From Cryptomeria japonica (Eukaryota > Streptophyta > Pinopsida > Cupressales > Cupressaceae): a stretch of DNA of 64,000 nucleotides. The stretch is from NCBI RefSeq assembly GCF_030272615.1, contig NC_081407.1:316476456-316540455 (forward strand), given 5' to 3'. Made by a program: the position numbers and the translations under genes. Under the pieces are notes generated by a model. It was not told the DNA's origin and made no database searches. It saw nothing but the letters and a program-made list of their open reading frames with translations. This document shows positions 55,534 to 64,000 of the stretch, piece after piece (within the stretch, counting starts at the first letter, position 1; the number at the start of each line of letters is the position of its first letter).

Positions 55534-58115
55534 GAATTTCGCCCTGGACCCTTTGGAAGGATCAGAAGCGAAATTTGCATTCCTGGCCAATTTAGACCTC
55601 TTTTCAACATTACCTCACAACCAACTCTTCGCCTTGATCTTTATCATGAGCAATCTGAGTGAACTTGGGAATTTCGCTCTAGACCCTTTGGAAGGGTCGG
55701 GAGCGAAATTCACCTTTTAGGTCACAACTCTTCATTTTCTTCACTTCAATTCATCTTGCAGGGCAAAGTAACATCATTTCAACCTCAACTACGCCTTAGG
55801 ACTCCAAGTCTTGACTTGATGCAAGGAGGAAATAGGTAGATGAAGAATTTCGCTCTGGACCCTTTGGAAGGGTCAGGAGCGAAATTCATTTTTTGCTTGC
55901 TTATTCACACTCAATTTCACTTCCTTCACTTCACTTCATCTGGACTCCCTCATATTGAATCCATTTCCCAGCTTGGCAACATTGTTTTGATCTTCACAAG
56001 GCCTAAAAGGTCAAATTCGCTCACAAACCTAGCCAGGGACAGGACCTATCCAGAATTTAGCTCTGGACCCTTTGGAAGGGTCAGGAGCGAAATTCCAATT
56101 TTAGCTCAAAATTCACACCTTTGAAGGTCAAACATCTTTCCAAGGCATTCCAAATAGTTTTTCTCACCCCAGTCTAGGCCTGACTTAGCACAAAATTTGG
56201 AGAAAGGGATGGTTTTAGTGTTTTTCGCTCTGGACCCTTTGGAAGGGTCGGGAGCGAATTTCCTCCTCTAGCCCAAAATCATCATTTTTGGAGAAAAAAA
56301 TCCATTCAAGGGCAATCTCAAGGGCCTCTATCATCTTTGTCTAGGCCTGGCTTGGCACAAATAAGAAAGGAATAGGTGGATTTTAGAATTTCGCTCTGGA
56401 CCCTCTGGAAGGGTCAGGAGCGAAATTCTTGATTTGGCTCAATTCCTTCAATTTTTCAAGTTGAATTCACCTCAAAAGGCTAGAAAACACTTCTCCTCTC
56501 ACATCCAACCCAAGTTTGACTTGATTTTGCAAGGGAAAATAGGTGATTGAAGAATTTTCGCCCTGGACCCTTTGGAAGGGTCAGGAGCGATTTTCATCAT
56601 TTGGCTCAATTCCTTCAATCTTGATAATCATTGACAATTTGGAGTCATTCCTGAGGCCTTCTTTAATCATGATCCACACTAGATTTGGCATGAAACTAAG
56701 GGAAAAGATAGGTTTTGCACAATTTCTCCCTGGACCCTCTAGAAGGGTCAGGAGCGAATTTCCCTTTCTAGACCAAAATCATCATTCTTTCAAACCCCAT
56801 CTTCATTGCAAGGTAAAATCTCATCTCTCTTTGCCCTAGGAACAAGGTTTTAAGCTCAAGCAAGGTTAAAAATATAGGCTTGCAAGGAATTTCACTCTGG
56901 ACCCTTTGGAAGGATCAGGAGCGAAATTCCTTCCTTAGGCTTGATTCTTCATTTTTTGTTACTTTCCATCATTCCTCAAGGTAAGAATATGGCTATCCTT
57001 CCTTTCAAGATGCCTTGCAAATCCAAAATTTGGTCAATCTAGGGAGGAAATGAGCCTTAGGAGGATTTTCGCTCTGGACCCTTTGGAAGGGTCAGGAGCG
57101 AAAATCTTAGTTTAGGCTTGATCACTCACTTTTCAAACTTCAAACCACCTCAAGAGGCAAACTTAGATCATTTTCCACCTAAGGAACAAGGATTGATGCC
57201 CAAATCAAGTAGCAAATGAGGTTTATAGTGAATTTCGCTCTAGACCCTTTGGAAGGGTCAGGAGCGAAATTCCCGTTTAGGCTAAAATCTTGATCTTCAA
57301 AATCATCCAACTCCCTCTCAGGGCAAGAACATACTAACTCCTTCTCCATCATGCCAAAGCTTAGCCAAAATAAGGAAGAAAATAAGAGCTACAAAGATTT
57401 TCGCTTTGGACCCTTTGGAAGGGTCAGGAGCGAAAATCATGTTTTGACCTTGATTCTTGATTTTTCAAACTCTAATCTTCCTTGGGAGGCAAACATAGAC
57501 TACTTTCCTTTCATTTCCACCTTGGTCCTGACTTTGGCTAAAAGAAAAATGAGTGTTTTCAAGAATTTCGCTTTGGACCCTTTGGAAGGGTCAAGAGCGA
57601 AATTCCTAATCTTGGCCAAAATCCTTCACATTTTCACATCCCATCACCTCAAAACTAGAACGTTGGTCTAAACAAGGGAGAAAATGAGGTTTTCAAGAAT
57701 TTCGCTCTGGACCCTTTGGAAGGGTCAAGAGCGAAATTCCTACTTTAGGCTAATTTCCATCATTTTGTCACCTCAAATCTCCTCTCAAAGACAAATGTGC
57801 ATCAAAACCTTCCCATCACGCCCCAGAAGTCAACAAACTTGGTCATGTCAAAGAGCAAAGTGGAGAAAAAATGAATTTCGCTGTGGACCCTTTGGAAGGG
57901 TCAAGAGCGAAAATCATCCTTGGGCTCAAATCCTGACTTCATTTTCACATTTCCTCATTCAAACAAGCGTTTTTACCTTCATTCAAGCCTGCGAATGCGT
58001 TAGTTCTAGGTTTTGGTCAAAGTAGAATGTCTTATGGAGAATTTCGCTCTGGACCCTTTGGAAGGGTCAGGAGCGAAATTCGCTTTGGACCCTTTGGAAG
58101 GGTCAGGAGCGAAAT
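55534..58115 (-). repeat. Seventeen-unit palindrome array, about 165-bp period
   Basis: Units near 55534, 55669, 55845, 56052, 56221, 56386, 56551, 56720, 56887, 57062, 57230, 57395, 57563, 57697, 57872, 58039 and 58079. Consensus arms GAATTTCGCTCTGGACCCTT and AAGGGTCAGGAGCGAAATTC pair at 18 of 20 positions around a 3-base loop. In units 57062 and 57395 the outer stem is GATTTTCGC with GCGAAAATC, both arms changed together. Spacers of about 125 bp are poorly conserved. Confidence 0.95.
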
Positions 58116-58639
58116 TTGACATTTTGGTCTCTCCGTCAGGATCATTTTATGGAATATAACATTTAAGTATAAGAAGTTATATTCCATATATACTATCAGG
58201 ATGTTTGAGAGTGGTTTCGGACCTCCAGGAGTTATATTGCAAAATCTAGTTTTTGGAGGATTCTTCAGTTTTCCAAACTTAGTCAAATTTCAGGATCAAG
58301 ACATTCCAGACTTAGCCAAATTTCAGGATCAGGACATTCCAAACTTAGCCAAATTTCAAGGCATTTGAAGATCAGGATGACATTCCAGACTTCATCACTC
58401 ACCAACTTGACCTAGCTTGGACCTTCAAGAATGATACTCACTCACCAAGCAAGACACAATTAGCAACAAGAGCAAAACCAGGCCCTAAGGAAGACTTTCA
58501 AAGAAACCCTAATTCTGGGGCCCCAAAGACTCACCTCGGCTCAAGCAGAGCCTACCATCCTAGTGATCCCCCTGGCGACACTCGAAAAGCAAAGGCTAAC
58601 AGACAAAACTCTAAAACCTAGAAAGCAAAACCCCACAAA

Positions 58640-58696
58640 GCGAAAAAAGTAGGGGTCCCCATTTGCAATGAGGCGATGTGTGAATACGTCACAACA
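58640..58696 (-). other. LTR-terminal hairpin motif (reverse)
   Basis: AGGGGTCCCCATTTGCAATG then AGGCGATGTGTGAATACG, matching the other LTR tips with one mutation in the stem. Confidence 0.85.
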
Positions 58697-58701
58697 GGTA
58701 T

Positions 58702-59129
58702 TAATTCCACCCTCTTAAATGTTGAAACCTTACTCTAAAGTGAGCCATCCCGAGGCCTACTTCCTCTTGCTGAGCGGGTTTTGTAAGGATTTGGGCAAAG
58801 CTGAGCACATTTGGTATAAGTTTTTGCACAAACAAAAGTCAGCTGGAGCTTTAACTTTTTTAAAAATTTTAAAAGATCCCAAATAGGTGAGCTAGGTAAA
58901 TCAATCAAGGAGATTCATATAAATGAGAGTAAAAACAATTCATCTTTGACTCAATTCAATTCACACATGAATCAAATTATTTCTTCTCTGCACTTAGGGC
59001 AAGTGCGAATTAGGATCAAATTCTCAGGAGTTTTCCAGTTTGATTCTTCACATTTTTTTGGAGTAATTCCTTTCTTCCTTCATGCGATTTTATAATCAAA
59101 TACTCATTAATGAATGTTAAGCACTTAAG
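58702..59129 (-). other. LTR segment between promoter remnant and palindrome array
   Basis: Part of the 51516-60524 LTR, continuing 53949 across the insertion. No gene. Together with 53890-53949 it forms the decayed equivalent of the upstream promoter/leader at 44440-44600. Confidence 0.5.
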
Positions 59130-60240
59130 TTTTGCATCAATTGAAGGTGGAAATTTGATATGTATAAGGGCTGAATTATTCCCTATAGAATTTGCTTAGT
59201 CCTTATTTCATTCCACTAAATGCAATGGTGGAGAATCGATAAGTATGGGGACATCAATTAATCCCTATGAAAATTTGCACTACCTACAGCACATTTTCCT
59301 CCAAGTGGAAACCCGACCTGAATAGGGACTATTTAGTCCTTATGAAAATTTGTTTTAGCAACCTTAACCTTGAGTGGAGATTCGATGTGCATAGGGACAA
59401 AATTAGTCCATATGAAAACTTCATTTTTCCTTTGCAAGTTCATCTCCAAGTGGAAATTCAATAGGAATAGGGACAAAATTAGTCCTTATGAAATTTCACA
59501 TTACCTTAACAAGTTTAATTCCTTGGTGGAAATCTGATAGGGATAGGGACAAATCAATCCTTATGAAATTCACATTACCTTTGCCAATTTATTACCTTGG
59601 GGGAAAATCGATATGGATATGGACAAAATTAGTCCCTATGAATTTGCTCAAATCTTGCAAGGTACTTTGTTTAGTGGAAATCCAACCTCTATAGGGACAA
59701 ATTTAGTCCCTATTTTTGACATATTCCCCTTTAGGTAAGTTGATCTTCATGTGCTGAGTAGAAAATTGATATGTATAGGGACTAATTGATTCTCATTTTT
59801 GTCCATATTTTTGACGTGACTTGACCTAGGTAATTTGATTTTCAAGCTTGGAGTGGAAAATCAATGTGTTTAGGGACAAATTTGATCCCTATTTTTGTCA
59901 TGACTTCTCATAGGTAATTTGATTTTTATGGGTTGAGTGGAAATTTGATGTGTATAGGGACAAATTTGATCCCTATCTTTGCTCTTAAACTTGTTTCAAA
60001 TTCCTTTCATCTCCCACTTGAAGTGGAAATTCGATTTCAATAGGGATTTCATCATCATTCTTTTACTTCAAATCTTAGGAGTGGAAATTCGATTTCCATA
60101 GGGACAAATTAGTCCCTATGAATTTGCTCATAGTGGAAGTTTGATTTTTGTAAGGACTTTTTGATCCTTAAATTACTTCACTCATCCAATCCCCCAAGTG
60201 GAAAATCAATCTCCATATGGATTTCTCACCTAACATCACA
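59130..60240 (-). repeat. Palindrome array with ATAGGGAC...GTCCCTAT stems
   Basis: About 13-15 units spaced 60-100 bp. Each has GTGGAAATTCGAT-like sequence followed by ATAGGGACAAATTAGTCCCT. The best units (near 60093, 59634, 59693) have 8-9 bp perfect arms CATAGGGAC/GTCCCTATG. Some units keep only one arm. Confidence 0.88.
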
Positions 60241-60469
60241 TAATTTACATTAGCTTGCAACTTGGACAACTTAGCATTCTAGATGACTTCCTTGCAATTC
60301 GACAGCTTTTTGCATTCTTTGACAACATTTCTTGCTTCATGACAACTTTGACAACATCGGTTAATTGACAACTTTAATCTTGATATGACACCCTCTCATA
60401 CAAAAAGGTTAAAACCAAGAAATTATTGCGAAGCTAAGGTAATCTAAGCAAACAACCTACCTAAACAGA

Positions 60470-60524
60470 CAAAAAAGTGGGGGTCCCGATTTGCAATGGG
60501 GTGATGTGTGAAAACATCACAATA
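60470..60524 (-). other. LTR-terminal hairpin motif (reverse)
   Basis: GGGGGTCCCGATTTGCAATG then GGGTGATGTGTGAAAAC, the LTR 5' tip with a mutated last dinucleotide. Confidence 0.8.
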
Positions 60525-60859
60525 GACAGATTCTATGTGCAAAAGGACTCAAAATTGATAATGGTAGTAATAATAATTGTGTCCAAGTAGAGCTGAGAGC
60601 ACTTTCTAACCATTACCCTATTAAGCCAAGAATTAGTTTTTAATTCACTGGACATGAAAATAATGGTTGAAAAGGAGGACTTATAAACTTAATACTGAAC
60701 TTCTTAAACAAGAGGACTACTTAAATGGCATATATACACTAAGGAACATCAATAAATCTCTATCCCTAAGAGACCCTACTAGAGAATATTGGAATGGACT
60801 AGCAGATCGCCTAAAAAGGTTTCTGAGCACAATTGTAAAAAAATGGCAATTAACAGTAG
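60525..60859 (+). pseudogene. LINE ORF2 fragment, continuing from 51515
   Basis: Opens with DRFYVQKDSKL, which follows directly on RRLGT at 51515 (the plant LINE RLGTIDRFYV-type block). It goes on with decayed linker sequence such as KRPY and WNGLADRLKRF. Cut at 60860 by another giant LTR. Confidence 0.65.
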
Positions 60860-61744
60860 TGTTGATGTGTTTTTTAGGCACATCTGAACACAAAATATAA
60901 TACCCAAAAGTGTCTTATCCTCTCTTGATCAAAGTCTCTCAAATGCTGAAGATTCCCACAAGGATCACTCGAGATAACTCCAAGGTTCTTATAAGTCGGG
61001 TCACGACGTGTGGATAATCTCGTTGGTTTGATGTGATTATGTTGGAATCACAAGGGGTCTTACATTATACATGAATGCTTGAAATGTTGGAACTTGATCG
61101 TCTGATGTTGCATTCTAATTTCTTGTGATGCTTTCTCTCCTATACTAGCTTGAGTTGAAAAAAAAGACAAAAGGAAAGGGTTTAGGGAGCCTATTCTAAT
61201 CCTAAGAATGCAAGAAAATGGGTGAATGATTCAATGGAATCCTATTGGGAAAGGTCTCACCATCAAACTGATCAATTCAACGCAAGCTCAGTGCAATCTC
61301 CTAAGGTGCAATTCAAAAATGTTCAAATCATTATCATCAAACATTGATTATCATTCAAGTTAATGCATAAACAATGGATATATAACAATTTGAAGTTAAG
61401 CTCATATCATTCCAGTTGACCACACAAGACACTCTTACAATCAGCAAGAGGCTAGTGGTATGGACTAAACGGATTCCACACAAATGCATTCAACAAATTC
61501 CTCCATTCAATCTAATCAACATAAAAGCAAATGAGTTGAGAAGTAGAGACCATGCGACTTGTTGAAATGACACACTAATTCACCATAACTTCAATGAAAT
61601 CATATGTTCTTTACAACAAGGTTTTGGCAACAATCTTGGCTTTCTCCTATTCTAACTTCTACTCTAATTGCTATCTACTATTCACGATTCTATTCCTTCT
61701 ACTCTATTACTATTCCTCTATTAACCTTTACAAATGAAGAGCTT

Positions 61745-61838
61745 GAGCTTTATATAGAGAGCTCATTTTACAACGAATGGCCCGGATTGATTTGAGATCA
61801 ATGGCCGAGATTTTACAATGATTACCCTAATTGGGGTT
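61745..61838 (-). promoter_or_regulatory. Telobox-like palindrome (one mismatch) and TATA box
   Basis: TTACCCTAATTGGGGTTT at 61821-61838 is the decayed form of the family palindrome. On the minus strand CTCTATATAAAGC follows near 61746-61758. Confidence 0.65.
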
Positions 61839-62159
61839 TGTTACAACCTACAACAACTCCCTCTAGCCAATGACAAAATTACATTTAGGTTCAATGTTGA
61901 ATGTGAACCAATAGAAAACGAGGGTAGGTACATTGGAGTTTGTGCCCTTATGAATGAGTCAGGTTTATTGCATCTAGACATGCCGATGTGGAACCCTTTG
62001 ATTGATGGAATGGTGACTAGGATGCCACCTCAACTTGCACTCGTGGACTTGGTAGGTCATTAGGAATGAATAATGAGCAATATCTCTTGATACTCAACAT
62101 TATTCAGTTTGCTCAATGTGGTGATGATGATAATCTTCTAACTTTGATTAACTCTTCTG

Positions 62160-62545
62160 AAACTATCTTCTTGAATGTCTCAATCATGGAGGTGCAAGGT
62201 GTACATGTTGACGTCTTCTTAGTTCTAGATCTTGATACTACCTTGTCATAACTGCTTCTTCACTCTTTTGGAACTCCTTTGTGATGCTACAGTGAGGATT
62301 CTTGATTCTTTCATCCTAAATGTGTAGATCATGTTCTTGTATAAGTGAATGTTTCTTATGTAGTCACCTTCCTGGATACCCTTGTGCTTGTTGATGAAGT
62401 TTTCCTTTTTGAAGACATATTCCTTGTATCTTGACCTTGATGTTGAAATTTCCTCCTTGAGATACTTGTTCCAATCTTCCTCCAACCTGGTCCCTTTAAT
62501 TTCTTTCTTTACTTGCTGCAAAACAAACAAATGAGCATCAAACAC
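62160..62545 (-). pseudogene. Decayed LTR exon with ENFINKHKGIQEGDYI block
   Basis: Minus-strand frame 62545-62246 runs through the acceptor-like TTTGTTTTGCAG (ending 62516) and reads VKKEIKGTRLEEDWNKYLKE, YKEYVFKKENFINKHKGIQE and on to KESRILTVA. The block ENFINKHKGI is shared with the LTR at 34459, showing common coding ancestry. No known domain. Confidence 0.55.
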
Positions 62546-62749
62546 ACATGATATATACCTTCTATATAACCTCCTAATTTGATATAATCTCTGATTTTAT
62601 GTAATTTGCAAGTTTGATAAGAGGAGGTCACTCCCAAGGGTAGGCAATGGAAGTTAGAGCAATTCCATCACCTCTTCCTCAATTGATCTCTTGTACCTCA
62701 TTCATTCCTTAAGTTTTTTAGTTTCCTTGTGCAAAAACCATCAAATTAC

Positions 62750-63540
62750 CCTCAATTAGTGCCTTAGAAGTGAATTCGCTCTCATGAAGGAGCAATGGCA
62801 GATGATTTCGCTCCTCTCAGGGAACAAAGGAAGTAGTTTTCGCTCAAAAATGAGAGCAACGGAAATTTTCCAACACTAAGCAGATTTTGGCATATGCATC
62901 TCTTTCAATAAGCGAAAAGGGAAATTCGCTCCTCCAAAGTGGCAAAGGAAGTGATTTTCGCTTCAACATCAAGGCAATGGAAGTTCATCAATTTCAATCA
63001 TTAAGCTAGATTTCCACCTCTCATGTCTCAAAATCGCCATCTCTTCCATGTGAAATGCTCAAAATTGTCCTTGGGAAGATTTTTGCTCTCAAAGAAGGGA
63101 AATGGAAGACAATTTTGCTCCACTCAAGGAGCAATAGGAGTAACCATTTTCATTCAATATCTCCACTTTATCAACTCAAACTCTAGCTTCTAGTCATCAT
63201 GTGCAAAAATCATTAATTCACCTTCATCAAATGCTTTGAGGATGATTTCGCTCCAAGATAGAGGCAATAAAAATGAATTTTGCTCCTAATGAGGAGCAAT
63301 GGAAGGACATTTCACTCCTAGAGAGGAGCAATGGAAATCTTCTCATACTTAGTCAAATTTTGCCCTTCATCAACTCAAGCTTGGGTGTTTTTCTATCTAT
63401 GCAAGTGGAGGCATCAAATCAACTCAAAGGAAAGCTCTATAAGCAATTTCGCTCCTAGACTCAACAAAGGAAGATATTTCGCTCCTAATGAGGAGTAAAG
63501 GAAGTGAATTTCATTCCAATCAGGGAGCAAAGGAAGTCAT
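62750..63540 (-). repeat. Spaced GCTCC...GGAGC hairpin units
   Basis: About 12-14 units such as TTCGCTCCTAATGAGGAGCA and TTCGCTCTCATGAAGGAGCA, each followed by A(T/A)GGAAG. They are clustered in groups separated by 60-100 bp of unique sequence. Inner stems GCTCCT/AGGAGC and GCTCAA/TTGAGC-type variants. Confidence 0.8.
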
Positions 63541-63554
63541 TGCGATTTGGATAC

Positions 63555-64000
63555 TGTTGATGTGTTTTTTGCACACGACCAAACACAGAATAAAATACCT
63601 AAAGGTACCTTATCCTCTCTTGAACAAAGTTTCCCTACTACTGAAGATCTCGCCGAAGGATCAGTCGGAGTAACTCCAAGGTTCTGATATGTAGGTTCTC
63701 TACGTGTGGATAAGCTCTTTGCGGTACGATGTGATTTTGCTGGAATCACAAGGGGAATTACTTTCGACGCCCTGAACATCTGATTTGCTTTGGATATTAC
63801 TAGAACATGGAATTTCACCGGCCCTTGATTTTGAAAAAAGGAAAAAAGGATAAGGGTTGGAACGGGATCTATTTCCAACGCTAAGAACATAAGAGCAATG
63901 AATGACCTTTCATGAAATTCTAACTAAGTCTTGTTTTGACATCCTAGGATCATCTCCACAAGATTAGTGCGATCTTCTGAGGAAAGCTTTATGATGTTTA
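63555..64000 (-). repeat. Start of another giant LTR, inserted in the previous one
   Basis: TGTTGATGTGTTTTTTGCAC at 63555 after GATAC (putative TSD). It closely matches 53950-54400 (ACACGACCAAACACA, CTACTGAAGATCTCGCCGAAGGAT), so it is the nearest relative of the 4.7-kb solo LTR. Runs past the window end. Confidence 0.88.

Larger units (their letters stand above)
53950..58696 (-). repeat. Solo giant LTR (4.7 kb) with TSD GGTAT
   Basis: Left end TGTTGATGTGTATTTTGTAC, right end TGTGAATACGTCACAACA, TSD GGTAT at 53945-53949 and 58697-58701. Minus-strand order: terminal hairpin, 17-unit palindrome array (58115-55534), acceptor-like TTTGTTTTGCAG (ending 55397), short decayed exon with GGTCGTCC repeats, telobox (54890-54907), TATA (about 54820), tail. 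The cleanest member of the family for defining its ends. Confidence 0.95.
51516..60524 (-). repeat. Giant LTR (about 4.3 kb without insert), split by another solo LTR
   Basis: Left end TATTGATGTGTTTTTTATGC (family 3' end with one mutation). Right end GTGATGTGTGAAAACATCACAATA (family 5' end). Removing 53950-58701 leaves one collinear LTR: terminal hairpin, palindrome array (60240-59130), promoter remnant, acceptor-like motif (53474-53464), decayed exon, telobox (52368-52385), TATA (about 52298), tail. Flanking 5-mers GGCAC and GACAG do not match well, but the LINE endonuclease frame (RRLGT before, DRFYV after) continues across it. Confidence 0.85.
60860..63554 (-). repeat. Giant LTR (3' part), interrupted and running off the window
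   Basis: Left end TGTTGATGTGTTTTTTAGGC after AGTAG (putative TSD, other side not visible). Minus-strand landmarks: hairpin units (63540-62750), acceptor-like TTTGTTTTGCAG (ending 62516), exon remnant, telobox with one mismatch (61821-61838), TATA (about 61750), tail. A further family member begins at 63555, so the LTR 5' end lies outside the window. Confidence 0.85.

Noticed and set aside
34459-58696. LTRs at 34459 and 53950 as the two ends of one huge element
   Set aside because: Each has its own, different TSD (CTTCC and GGTAT) on both sides, so they are separate insertions.
1-64000. tRNA, rRNA or other structured RNA genes
   Set aside because: No cloverleaf, rRNA core or snRNA motif was recognised by eye; a covariance-model scan would be the decisive test.

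Overview
This is plant nuclear DNA, most likely from a gymnosperm. That is an inference from Tat-type Ty3/Gypsy and Ty1/Copia retrotransposons, a plant-type LINE, telobox-like AAACCCTAA motifs, very long LTRs and almost no host coding DNA. Nearly everything is retrotransposon inserted into retrotransposon. Boundaries were set by hand from TG...CA ends, paired LTRs and target-site duplications (TSDs).

Layout, 1-19.4 kb: a defective Ty3/Gypsy element (+) with LTRs of more than 3 kb (left LTR 1-523 plus 5655-8678, cut by the window edge; right LTR about 15.69-19.37 kb). Its domain order is gag, protease, extra RNase H, RT, degenerate RNase H, integrase. The left LTR is interrupted by a Copia element at 524-5649 (TSD GGGAC, 393-bp LTRs), which carries a 3' piece of another Copia.

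19.4-24.9 kb: the only host-like gene, the 3' part of a minus-strand gene (19485-21047, four exons joining in frame) encoding two tandem PARP catalytic domains. It is followed by a Gypsy integrase scrap and a 920-bp solo LTR (TSD GGAAA).

24.9-41 kb: a plus-strand giant LTR ending at 40361 is split by a minus-strand non-autonomous Gypsy (27507-38924). That Gypsy is itself split by two solo giant LTRs, 28715-32044 (carrying a hAT-like MITE) and 34459-38406 (TSD CTTCC).

41-64 kb: a LINE is split three times by members of the same giant-LTR family: 41998-49439 (TSD AGAAG, carrying an intact ORF of about 1,073 codons), 51516-60524 (itself split by solo LTR 53950-58696, TSD GGTAT) and 60860 onward (itself split at 63555).

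The unifying oddity is the giant-LTR family. Members are 3.3-7.4 kb with TG...CA ends. From the LTR 5' end they share a terminal hairpin, an array of short imperfect palindromes (different sequence in each copy, same position), a candidate upstream promoter/leader with a splice-acceptor-like motif, a coding or ex-coding segment, a palindromic telobox, a TATA box and a conserved 3' tail. Several palindromes show paired compensatory changes between repeat units, which suggests the fold is maintained. No full-length LTR-internal-LTR copy is present in the window.
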